From an uncultured Elusimicrobia bacterium (lineage in GTDB: Bacteria > Elusimicrobiota > Elusimicrobia > Elusimicrobiales > UBA9959), in assembly GCA_903873295.1 (NCBI GenBank), contig CAIQNV010000022.1:1-54660 (forward strand): a stretch of DNA of 54,660 nucleotides, in the 5' to 3' direction. The translations under genes and the position numbers were made by a program. The notes below the pieces were generated by a model. That model saw nothing but the letters and a program-made list of their open reading frames with translations, did no database searches and was not told the origin of the DNA. The number at the start of each line of letters is the position of its first letter. Within the stretch, counting starts at the first letter, position 1. This document shows positions 47,688-54,660 of this stretch, in pieces.

Positions 47688-47775
47688 GGAGTTTCATAGA
47701 CAGGCTGCTAAACAGATAGCCCGCAAAAGCCAGCCGGAAGAACTGCCGGCGCGGACCGGACAATGGGGAAAAAGG
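47688..47775 (+). pseudogene. Truncated duplicate of the apbE 3' end
   Basis: About 88 bases match 44544-44631 at roughly 87% by eye: the last codons of apbE (SFMDRLLDR-stop, here SFIDRLLNR-stop, same frame) plus 3' flank (ATAGCCCGCAAA...GCGGACCGGA). Upstream of 47688 the match stops abruptly at the acquired glycosyltransferase gene, and downstream it stops at the ART gene. So a second apbE-like gene once stood here and lost its 5' part. Confidence 0.75.
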
Positions 47776-47777
47776 AG

Positions 47778-48623
47778 TCAATCCCGCCAGTTGAAATCTT
47801 TCCAGAAAGCGCCGGCTTCGGGACGCAGGGCGGTCTCGCAGGAAGCGGCGCAGACCTGCACCAGGTAGAGGTCGCACTTCGCCGAGCCGTCTTTTTTAGC
47901 CATCACGCGGAATTTGCCGCCGCGCCCGAGTATAGCCTCGTCCTCTCCCTGGTCCACCAGAATGCCTTTCTCTCCGGGGCGGACCAGATACATTACGAAC
48001 AGAGCGCGCCGGGAAGGTTTTTCTTCGCCATCGGCCATCTCCACCGCGAAATGGTAAGCCACTTTATAAGAGGCTGAAGTGGAAGTATAGCCCTTATCGG
48101 CGAATTCCTCTCCGATGTCGAACGGTTTATTGTCGCGGTAGCCCAGGCCGAGGCCGCGGAAAAGTATGAGGTCGGCCGGCAGCGCCGGCACGCGCTTGAA
48201 GATGTTGTCTATGTGCTTCACTATGACCTTGGCGTCCTCCGGCCCGGTCCCGTACCAATCGTAAGGAGCGGGGTAATAGCGCAGGTAGCCGTTTATCTCG
48301 CCGTAAAGCGGGTCTTCCTGGTTGGTGTAGGCGTCGAGGTCCCGCACCTCCGCCTCCGTGGAGCCGAAAAAGTCCGGCGAGGGATAGCCCAGGCCGCGAT
48401 AAAGCGCCTTGAAGTCGTAAACACGCGTGCCGGCCGCGGCCGGGACAGGGGCTGCGGGCGGCATCCCCGCCGCCGCGCTCCGCGCGTATTCCGCAGGCGA
48501 AACCCCGCCGGAGGAGCCGTCGAAAGAAATGCCCGCCGCCGCGGCAAAGCCGGAGCACAGCGGGGCTAAGGCCGACGATAAGACAAGGGGATAGATTTTC
48601 CTGAATAGCTTCATTTGGTACAT
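47778..48623 (-). CDS. Secreted ADP-ribosyltransferase (R-S-E class)
   Basis: A 281-aa secreted protein (signal to GFAAAA) with an ADP-ribosyltransferase exoenzyme domain (about 95-260). All three catalytic parts are present: Arg156 in LILFRGLG, the STS motif in GYTSTSASY (Ser181-Thr182-Ser183), and the E-x-E Glu227-Asp-Glu229 in DQGEDEAILGRGGKF, the form of arginine-modifying toxins and C2/VIP2-type enzymes. GEINGYLRYYP and KHIDNIFKRVPALPADL match the helical start of the domain. It would transfer ADP-ribose from NAD to a protein of another cell; the target is unknown. No delivery domain or immunity protein is evident. AGGGG lies eight bases before the ATG at 48623. Confidence 0.85.
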   Translation of the reverse strand: MYQMKLFRKIYPLVLSSALAPLCSGFAAAAGISFDGSSGGVSPAEYARSAAAGMPPAAPVPAAAGTRVYDFKALYRGLGYPSPDFFGSTEAEVRDLDAYTNQEDPLYGEINGYLRYYPAPYDWYGTGPEDAKVIVKHIDNIFKRVPALPADLILFRGLGLGYRDNKPFDIGEEFADKGYTSTSASYKVAYHFAVEMADGEEKPSRRALFVMYLVRPGEKGILVDQGEDEAILGRGGKFRVMAKKDGSAKCDLYLVQVCAASCETALRPEAGAFWKDFNWRD

Positions 48624-48786
48624 ATATTATACCCCTCGCGCCGCTAAAGCGCAGGGGCCATTGGTACCAGAGCCCCGTGTCTTTTGGCCTACCCGGGGAC
48701 GCGGGCCGGGTAAGGCCGCGACCCGGCTTTTCGACATCCGGTTACAAAAAAAATAAAAAAAGCTCCTGCCGTCTTCCCTCTGTTTT

Positions 48787-48829
48787 TTCGCGTTTCCTTC
48801 GGGATTCCCCCACTTTATTGCTGTATAAT
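48787..48829 (+). promoter_or_regulatory. Conserved fibre-gene promoter element (copy 3)
   Basis: TTCG (48787-48790), three variable bases, TTCCTTCGGGATTC (48794-48807), 16 bases, TATAAT (48824-48829). Same layout as upstream of 7424 and 13767. Transcript start near 48836 gives a leader of about 80 bases. Confidence 0.7.
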
Positions 48830-48915
48830 AATTATAGGCGGGATTATGTCTTTACCCCGCTCTTGGTTTATTATTGTATGGCTGATACACCGGGAGCCCG
48901 GGCCATAGCGGAAGC

Positions 48916-50973
48916 ATGAAAAAAAGGACAAAAGAACTTGCTGCCAGCTTACTCCTCTCCGGCCTCAGTCTGGCGGGCGGGCCGGCGTCTGCCGCCGAAT
49001 TTGAAGTTCTGGACAGGCTCTCGGTGGACGGCTACTCGGTGTTCAGGGGCTCCGTGGCTGTTCCGGGCGGCGGCTTCGCCGTAGGCGGCTCCACCTTTGT
49101 GGTAAAGAACGGCAATGTCGGCATCGGAACTACCAGCCCGATGTCGGGGCTCCACGTTATCTCATCGAACGGCGGCTCGAGCGCCAACTGGTACGATCCG
49201 CAGAACTACGCGGCGACGGCGCATCAGGACAGCAATGCCGGCCAGAAGTACGGGCTCCTGGTATCCGACCGGTGGAGGAACGCGGAAAATTACCTGTTCG
49301 CCGTGGATGGCAGGTACACGAACGGCGGCGGCTCCGTAAGCGAAGACACTCACAACCCTTATTTTATCGTCAGGGGGGACGGCAATGTCGGCATAGGGAC
49401 GACGGCGCCTGCCGCAAAATTGCAGGTTCTGTATCCGTCTGCGGCCCCGTCGTTCGATCCTCAATATGCCGGTCTTAATTTACATGGAAATTCTTCCGTT
49501 CGTCTCCTGTTCGGCACAGATCCCGTCAGTCCGTATTCCGCTTGGCTGCAAACAAGCAATACCGGCAGTCCGTTTCCTCTGTCCCTAAACCCGCTCGGGG
49601 GCAACGTCGGTATCGGAACAGCGGCGCCCTACGCAAAATTAAGCGTGATAGGAACGGTCTTAACCGAAACGAGCGCCTCAAATATCCCGAATCTCCTCTT
49701 CGGGTCGCCCGGCCTGAATTACGGCCAGATCCAGAACGATTCAACCGGAGTCTGGAGCCTGGGGTACGGAGCCACCAATGCCTCAAAAGGTACCGCTGTG
49801 TTTACCTGGAATACCGGCGGCAATGTGGGAATAGGGACTACAGGGCCCGGCAACCTTTTACATCTGGTTAAATCAGTTGATACGGAAGCCGACCTTTTGA
49901 AATTAGAAAATATCAGCACCGCCAATAATACGACCAAAAGTGTCGGAATGGTATTCTCAGGCAAAGACACCGTAGGGTCGACGAAAGATGCGGCAAAAAT
50001 ACTGGCGGTTCCGAGGACGGTAAACTGGGAACGCGGCGATCTGGCTTTTTACACGTATAAGGAGCCGGGCGGCCAGGCAGAAGCGATGAGAATAGATTAT
50101 AGCGGCAACGTCGGTATCGGGACTACCGCGCCGGCGGCCCTTTTGGAGATCAAGGGCGGCGCTGCAGACGGCGCGACCATGCTTTTAAGGAACAACAACA
50201 ACAACTATTGGGATCTTTGGAACGACAACGGCAGCAATAGCCTTAATATCCAGTACGGCGGCGCGACAAAGATGATCGTCCAATCCGGCGGCGAAGTCGG
50301 CATTGGAACGGCGAATCCGGCTGCGAAGCTGGAAATAAAAGGCGGCGCGACCGGCGAGTTAAGACTTCCTCTTTCAATTAACAGCGGTTACTATTTACCG
50401 GGATCCGCAATAGGGATAGGGTTTCAAACTGATGGCAGCGCGAGCTATACAAAAGGCGCGCTGGTTTATTCCAGTAACGGCTCAGGCTGGAATATCGGGA
50501 ACTTTTATTTCCTGCTTAGGAACGACGGGAACTTCAATCTCGTTACCCTGGCTGACGCAAAGATGGTTATTCTAGCCGGCGGCAACGTCGGCATCGGGAC
50601 TACGAACCCCGGGGCCACATTTCAGGTCGGCACTAGCGGCGGAGGCCAGACTACGCTGGCCAATTCCTGGGGCACTTTTAGCTCCATACGCTATAAAGAT
50701 GATGTGCGGACCCTCCCTGCGGCTTTGGATAAAATAGGGCGCCTGCGCGGGGTGGAGTTTAAGTGGAAAAGCTCGGGCAAGGATGACATCGGTATCATAG
50801 CGGAAGAAGTGGCTAAGATCTTTCCGGAAATAGTGCAGTATGAGAAAAACGGGAAAGACGCTAAAGGGGTCGATTATTCCAAGCTGATCGCGCCCCTGAT
50901 CGAGGCCATCAAGGAACAGCAGCGCGAGATAGAGATCTTAAAGGCCCGGCTGTCCGAAGTGGAACGCCGTTGA
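48916..50973 (+). CDS. NVGIGT-repeat fibre with C-terminal S74 autochaperone
   Basis: Exported fibre-like protein of 685 aa. Signal peptide MKKRTKELAASLLLSGLSLAGG, constant module AEFEVLDRLSVDGY...GGSTFVVKNG, then seven GNVGIGTxxP repeats, which space the body into similar segments. The C terminus (about 585-685) is a short S74-type chaperone: SSIRYKDDVRTLPAALDKI, VEFKWKSSGKDDIGIIAEEVAKIFPEIV by position, VDYSKLIAPLIEAIKEQQ, and a final coiled coil (EIEILKARLSEVERR). This is the usual order for self-trimerising fibres. Isolated from the main cluster but with the same promoter element, signal peptide type and module. GGAAG lies one base from the ATG, a poor ribosome site. Confidence 0.87.
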   Translation: MKKRTKELAASLLLSGLSLAGGPASAAEFEVLDRLSVDGYSVFRGSVAVPGGGFAVGGSTFVVKNGNVGIGTTSPMSGLHVISSNGGSSANWYDPQNYAATAHQDSNAGQKYGLLVSDRWRNAENYLFAVDGRYTNGGGSVSEDTHNPYFIVRGDGNVGIGTTAPAAKLQVLYPSAAPSFDPQYAGLNLHGNSSVRLLFGTDPVSPYSAWLQTSNTGSPFPLSLNPLGGNVGIGTAAPYAKLSVIGTVLTETSASNIPNLLFGSPGLNYGQIQNDSTGVWSLGYGATNASKGTAVFTWNTGGNVGIGTTGPGNLLHLVKSVDTEADLLKLENISTANNTTKSVGMVFSGKDTVGSTKDAAKILAVPRTVNWERGDLAFYTYKEPGGQAEAMRIDYSGNVGIGTTAPAALLEIKGGAADGATMLLRNNNNNYWDLWNDNGSNSLNIQYGGATKMIVQSGGEVGIGTANPAAKLEIKGGATGELRLPLSINSGYYLPGSAIGIGFQTDGSASYTKGALVYSSNGSGWNIGNFYFLLRNDGNFNLVTLADAKMVILAGGNVGIGTTNPGATFQVGTSGGGQTTLANSWGTFSSIRYKDDVRTLPAALDKIGRLRGVEFKWKSSGKDDIGIIAEEVAKIFPEIVQYEKNGKDAKGVDYSKLIAPLIEAIKEQQREIEILKARLSEVERR

Positions 50974-51083
50974 CTTTAAAATACCGCAAAAAACACACCA
51001 TCCCGCGTACCTGCGGTTTAAATTTCACACTACTGCTTACACTTTTAACCTGGTTGCATTGGCCAGGCAAAGCCGCGCCCGGC

Positions 51084-52475
51084 CTACTGCCAGTGAAGAA
51101 GCACAGGGGGGATCAGCAGCAGTAAAGCCAGGATAAAGAAGAAGATCTGCGCCGGCAGCATCCATTTTGCCCAGATATTCCAGGGAATGCCCGCCAGGCC
51201 CAGGACGCCCATGGTCACGCCCGAAGTGGGCAGCACCGGGTTTATCCAGCCCTCGCCGAACTGGAAAGCCAGCACCGCCGTCTGCCGCGTCAGCCCGAGG
51301 ACGTCGGCCAGCGGCGCCATGACGGGCATGGTCAGCGCCGCCTGTCCGGAGCCGGAGTGGACGAAGAAATTGAGGGTGCCCTGCGCCACGAACATCGCCT
51401 GGGCCGCGACGATAGGATGGAGCATGGAGATGAACCCGGCCATGCCGTGCAGCATGGAGTCCATTATCTTGCCGTCGGTGGCTATCACCAGCGTGGCTTT
51501 GGCGCAGGCTATTATCAGCGCCACGCCCATCATGCCCCTGGCGCCTTCCTTGAAGGCGTCGGTCAACTCGTCCAGGCTCAGGCGGCCCAGCAGGCCCGCC
51601 GCTATCGCGAGCGCGAAGAAGAGCGCCGCGATCTCCTGTATGAACCACTCGTATTTCATCACCCCGAACACAAGGGCGACTATGGACAGGCCGAAAACCA
51701 TAAGCACCAGCTTATGCTTCCAGAGGAAAGGCTCCATTTTATCGGCGTCCAGATGCAGATCGTGCTTGCGCAATTTATCAAGCTCGTAGACCGGGCTTTT
51801 GGACGGGTCCTTCCTGATCCGGGCCGCGTAGATCATGATGAAAGCGGCCATGCACGTAGTGCTGATAAGCCAGACGAGCAGGCGGTATTCGAGGCCGGAA
51901 CGCGGGGGCAGCTCCGCGATGCGCTGCGCGATGCCGACTATAAAAGGATTAAGAGTGGAACCCGCGAAGCCCGCCGCCGCTCCGAGGAACGGGATGGCCG
52001 TGCCCACGAGGGAATCGTAGCCCAGCGACAGGGCCAGCGGGATGAAGATCAGCACGAACGGCATCGTCTCCTCGCACATGCCGAACACCGAGCCGGCTAT
52101 AGAGAAGATCACCACCGTGACCGGGATGAAGAGAATACGCAGCTCCGGTTTTCTGGTGAAGAACGCGGCCAGCCGCCTCAGCCCGGAGGCCAGCGCTCCG
52201 GTCTTTTCTATTACCATGAACGCGCCGCCGATCACAAAGAGGAAAACGAGTATGTCCGCCGATTTAACGAAGCCTTTTATCGGGGCGAGCAGCACCGCCG
52301 CCGGGCCCTGCGGCACCGTAAGCCCGGGCTGAAAGGAGCCGGCGACGACCAGCGTCCTGCCGTCCTTTTCCAGACGCTGGTATTCACCGCCGGGCAGCAG
52401 CCAGGTGCCCGCGGCCACCGCGACCACCACCGCGTAGATCATCACCAGCGTATTAAAGGTAAATTTTGGCTTCAT
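51084..52475 (-). CDS. YfcC-family transporter
   Basis: A 463-aa inner-membrane protein with about twelve helices, of the YfcC/C4-dicarboxylate anaerobic carrier-like family. Seen: TWLLPGGEYQR, FVIGGAFMVIEKTGAL, GSVFGMCEETMPFVLIFIPLALSLGYD by position, AAAGFAGSTLNPFIVGIAQRIAELP, a hydrophilic central loop (about 205-245), and FFVHSGSGQAALTMPVMAPLADVLG and EGWINPVLPTSG near the end. Relatives are proposed to move arginine/ornithine-type amino acids or carboxylates; the substrate is unproven. It is the last gene of a three-gene operon after cyanophycinase (four-base overlap), which makes an Asp/Arg-related substrate attractive. Confidence 0.87.
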   Translation of the reverse strand: MKPKFTFNTLVMIYAVVVAVAAGTWLLPGGEYQRLEKDGRTLVVAGSFQPGLTVPQGPAAVLLAPIKGFVKSADILVFLFVIGGAFMVIEKTGALASGLRRLAAFFTRKPELRILFIPVTVVIFSIAGSVFGMCEETMPFVLIFIPLALSLGYDSLVGTAIPFLGAAAGFAGSTLNPFIVGIAQRIAELPPRSGLEYRLLVWLISTTCMAAFIMIYAARIRKDPSKSPVYELDKLRKHDLHLDADKMEPFLWKHKLVLMVFGLSIVALVFGVMKYEWFIQEIAALFFALAIAAGLLGRLSLDELTDAFKEGARGMMGVALIIACAKATLVIATDGKIMDSMLHGMAGFISMLHPIVAAQAMFVAQGTLNFFVHSGSGQAALTMPVMAPLADVLGLTRQTAVLAFQFGEGWINPVLPTSGVTMGVLGLAGIPWNIWAKWMLPAQIFFFILALLLLIPPVLLHWQ

Positions 52476-53353
52476 TTCTTGGTCCCCGTCCGCGCTTTCT
52501 TAAGGTTATACCTGTCGCCGGATTTCAGCAGATGCAGGGTTATTCCCTCCGCCGCCAGGTGCCCCTTGGCGTCCCTGGTAACCGGGCCCGCGCCGGAGAC
52601 GTCGTAGACGGCCACCAGGCTGTTCCCCATCACTTCTCCGACTCCGTCGGGGCCCACGATGAGGGCCGTGGATTCGTCTATGCCTATGCCGGTAAGCCCC
52701 GGGTTCTCCAGAACGACGCTGAGCAGCCGGTTATGCCGCTTGCGCATAAGGAAATGCTGGTCCACCACGATATCGGCCGGCACGAAGCCGAACCCTTCGG
52801 CGGTAACCACGCTGCCGGCCCTTATGCCGGTGAAAGCCTCGTCGTCGACTTCCAGGAGGTCCTCGCCGGTTATCATTACTTTGCTCATTACGGCCGCGCC
52901 GGCGCTGGTCCCGCCCACTACGCCTCCCTTGCGGTATATCCTGCGTACCTCTTCCAGCAGACGGGTGCCCGCCAGGAAGGACACCAGCCGCACCTGGTCC
53001 CCGCCGGTAAAGAAGACTCCGGTGGCGCCGCTGAATTTCGCCAGGTTCTCTTCCGTGTCCGCGCCGCCTTTAGGGAAGATCACCCAGTCTGCGGAACCCG
53101 CACCCAGTTGTTTAAGCTCTTCCTCCTGGTCTTTAGCCGCTTCCAGGGGGGCCTCGCTGGCCAGCGGGATTATCACTATGCGAGACTCCTTGCCGCCCGC
53201 TAGTTCTATGAAGCGCGACATTATCAGGTCCGTGCCGTCGCCTCCGCCGATTATTACCAGGTGCCCGGGGGTTTCCCCGGCCTGTGACGCGGCGCCGCAC
53301 AGCAGCAGGGCGCAGGTTAGAAGAATCGTCTTCATTTTTTTATAAGCTGCCAT
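52472..53353 (-). CDS. Exported cyanophycinase (S51 family)
   Basis: A 293-aa exported serine peptidase of the cyanophycinase branch of S51. Cyanophycinase cuts multi-L-arginyl-poly-L-aspartate into beta-Asp-Arg dipeptides. Seen: HLVIIGGGDGTD, RIVIIPLAS, GVFFTGGDQVRLV, the nucleophile elbow GGTSAGAAVMS, VDQHFLMRKRHNRLL (catalytic His region), and GIGIDESTALIV. The start at 53353 (MAAYKK) is preferred because GGAGG precedes it by four bases; a later ATG (53335) has none. Either gives a signal peptide (MKTILLTCALLLCGAASQA core). It overlaps the M20 gene by 22 bases and the transporter by four. No cyanophycin synthetase is present, so external cyanophycin is the likely substrate. Confidence 0.9.
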   Translation of the reverse strand: MAAYKKMKTILLTCALLLCGAASQAGETPGHLVIIGGGDGTDLIMSRFIELAGGKESRIVIIPLASEAPLEAAKDQEEELKQLGAGSADWVIFPKGGADTEENLAKFSGATGVFFTGGDQVRLVSFLAGTRLLEEVRRIYRKGGVVGGTSAGAAVMSKVMITGEDLLEVDDEAFTGIRAGSVVTAEGFGFVPADIVVDQHFLMRKRHNRLLSVVLENPGLTGIGIDESTALIVGPDGVGEVMGNSLVAVYDVSGAGPVTRDAKGHLAAEGITLHLLKSGDRYNLKKARTGTKK

Positions 53354-54423
53354 ACAACCTCCGTTGCTTTCTCCAGGTGATCGAGAAGTATATACTCGTC
53401 GTCGGCGTGCGGATTTCTGGCGCCAATGCCGAAATTGACCGTAGCTACGCCTTTGGCGTTGAGGGAATTCGCGTCGCTGCCGCCGTGCGAAGGCACCGGC
53501 GCCGGCTCCAGCCCGGCGGCGCACAGAGCGGCGGCGGCCAGACGGCAGACCTCGGAATCCGGGGCATGGCGGTAGGGTTTGAAGTCCCAGGCCCAGTCGA
53601 ACTGCACTCCGCCCCCGGCGTCCGCCGCGGCCTTTTCGAAACCGGCCTTTATGCGGTCCAGGATGGGCGGCACCCTGGCGATGTCCAAAGAGCGGACCTC
53701 GCCCCTGACCAGGGCCGAGCCCGGGACCACATTGGTGGCTTCCCCGCCGGTGATTGTCCCGATATTGGAAGTAGTTTCCTCGTCGTGCCGGCCGAACTCC
53801 AGCGCGGAGATGGCGCGCGCCGCTATGCGGATGGCGCAGACGCCCTTTTCGGGGGCTATGCCGGCGTGCGAAGGTTTTCCGGCCACCCGCGCGGAGAAAA
53901 TAGCCGCGCCCGGCGAGGCTATAGCGTACTCGCCGGGGTCCAGCGAAGAGTCGAAGACGAAACCGCAGCGGACGCCCGGCGGGAGGCCCAGATTCAGACC
54001 GCCGGCCATGCTGGTTTCTTCCTGCGTGGTGAAGGCTATGGTAAAAGGCTTGAGCGGCTGGCCGGAATTTACCGCCCGCTCGACGGCGCAGAGTATAGCG
54101 GCCATGCCGGCGCGGTTGTCAGCCCCCAGTTGGCCTTTGCCGTCCGAGGTTATGCGGCCGTCCGCGACTACCTGCCTTGTGGAGGCGGTAGACCGGGCCG
54201 TGTCCATATGGGCGAGTAGGACAAAATCGCCGCCGCCGCCCACAGGGCAGACCACGTTGCCGGTATCGGACCCGGAAACGGCGGCGGCGCCGTCCTGCCG
54301 GGCCGGCAGGTCGAGCTCCTTCAGAAAGGAGACCGCGAAAGCGGCGACAGGAGCCTCTTTCCCGGAAAGCCCGTCCAGCTTAGCCAGCTCCAGGAACAGC
54401 TCAACAAGACGCGTATTTGCCAT
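53332..54423 (-). CDS. M20-family metallopeptidase (PepT-like)
   Basis: A 363-aa cytoplasmic zinc peptidase of the M20 family, similar in outline to tripeptidase T. Metal and catalytic residues: VLLAHMDTA (His, Asp), GADNRAG (bridging Asp), TTQEETSMAGG (Glu-Glu), FDSSLDPGEY, GKPSHAG in the lid dimer domain, GGSDANSLNAKG, and PHADDEYI (last His). The ribosome site GGGGAG is seven bases from the ATG at 54423. It heads the operon with cyanophycinase and YfcC. It may split beta-Asp-Arg or other di/tripeptides from cyanophycin, though M20 enzymes are usually alpha-peptide specific; isoaspartyl dipeptidase is not in the window. Confidence 0.88.
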   Translation of the reverse strand: MANTRLVELFLELAKLDGLSGKEAPVAAFAVSFLKELDLPARQDGAAAVSGSDTGNVVCPVGGGGDFVLLAHMDTARSTASTRQVVADGRITSDGKGQLGADNRAGMAAILCAVERAVNSGQPLKPFTIAFTTQEETSMAGGLNLGLPPGVRCGFVFDSSLDPGEYAIASPGAAIFSARVAGKPSHAGIAPEKGVCAIRIAARAISALEFGRHDEETTSNIGTITGGEATNVVPGSALVRGEVRSLDIARVPPILDRIKAGFEKAAADAGGGVQFDWAWDFKPYRHAPDSEVCRLAAAALCAAGLEPAPVPSHGGSDANSLNAKGVATVNFGIGARNPHADDEYILLDHLEKATEVVWQLIKK

Positions 54424-54519
54424 TTAACATCTCCCCGTAAAAGCGCCCGCGCCGAAAAAATAGTTTTAAGCTCCTGTCAAACATTCTACAAAATTCAATT
54501 CAGGCGCTCCCGGATGCAA

Positions 54520-54660
54520 ACCAGAGGCCGGGCATGGGGTTGCCCATTCCGCCGCGCAGGAACCCTTGCGTGGTTCCCCCCGAAGCGGGGCCAGCCACGC
54601 ATAAACCGCATAGCGGTTTTGCGCGGTCCCGGCTCGGCGGTTTTGCTTGCGCAGAAAACC
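54520..54660. repeat. Palindrome cluster at the window end
   Basis: A run of small inverted repeats: GGAACC...GGTTCC (near 54560), CCCCGAAGCGGGG (near 54580), ACCGCATAGCGGT (near 54607) and further GCGG/TTTTGCG words to the end. No coding potential. It is similar in style to 35008-35116 and probably continues past the window. Confidence 0.55.

Noticed and set aside
51357..52607. 416-codon open frame opposite the YfcC transporter gene
   Set aside because: Extremely Arg/Glu/His-rich low-complexity translation, no ribosome site; the opposite strand encodes a clear multi-pass transporter.
53284..54219. 311-codon open frame opposite the M20 peptidase gene
   Set aside because: Antisense shadow; the peptidase strand shows all metal-binding motifs.

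Overview
The window reads as a GC-rich chromosome segment of a Gram-negative bacterium. Lipobox lipoproteins, a KdsC-type phosphatase of the KDO/LPS pathway and many signal peptides point to two membranes. The mix of clostripain-type protease, 'NVGIGT'-repeat fibres and short palindromic intergenic clusters fits an Elusimicrobiota-like lineage, but no rRNA or other marker here proves that, so the phylum is an inference. I see no rRNA, tRNA, CRISPR array, intact transposase or prophage.

Layout. 1-7424: five head-to-tail minus-strand genes for large exported fibre-like proteins, all sharing a near-identical N-terminal module after the signal peptide. 7712-13519: secreted or lipid-anchored hydrolases (alpha/beta hydrolase, lambda-R-type lytic transglycosylase, GDPD, GH30), with TatD, YjbQ and a broken proline iminopeptidase-like gene. 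13767-17162: a sixth fibre with TIG repeats, a Gly-rich region and a fibrinogen-like end. 17307-20936: a clostripain operon. 21235-26844: small envelope proteins, asd and parBA. 26870-27637: a noncoding region with three identical palindromic parS-like sites. 27638-34920: regulators, an SPFH protein, a sugar-nucleotide/KdsC/CcdA operon and pyrEF. 35169-39083: a tightly overlapping operon ending in pyrC and pyrD. 39198-48623: PAS protein, PLA2-like protein, MutL, ApbE, CBS protein, a zinc-PLC-like protein, an acquired glycosyltransferase-like gene and a secreted ADP-ribosyltransferase. 48916-50973: a seventh fibre. 51084-54423: a YfcC transporter / cyanophycinase / M20 peptidase operon.

How the parts work together. 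The most distinctive system is the fibre family: a constant exported head module joined to different repeat bodies and different C-terminal ends (two S74 autochaperones, two Gly-rich regions, one TIG plus fibrinogen-like domain, a beta-rich end, Cys-rich tails). The three fibre transcription units (7424 leftward, 13767 and 48916 rightward) carry the same upstream element: TTCG, three variable bases, TTCCTTCGGGATTY, then exactly 16 bases to a -10-like hexamer. This suggests one dedicated regulator or sigma factor. Around them lie an unusual number of secreted degradative or toxin-like enzymes (lytic transglycosylase, GH30, GDPD, PLA2-like, zinc-PLC-like, clostripain, R-S-E ADP-ribosyltransferase), which suggests attachment to, and attack on, other cells; that is inference. 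A second coherent unit is an exported cyanophycinase with a peptidase and a transporter, a likely route for scavenging cyanophycin.
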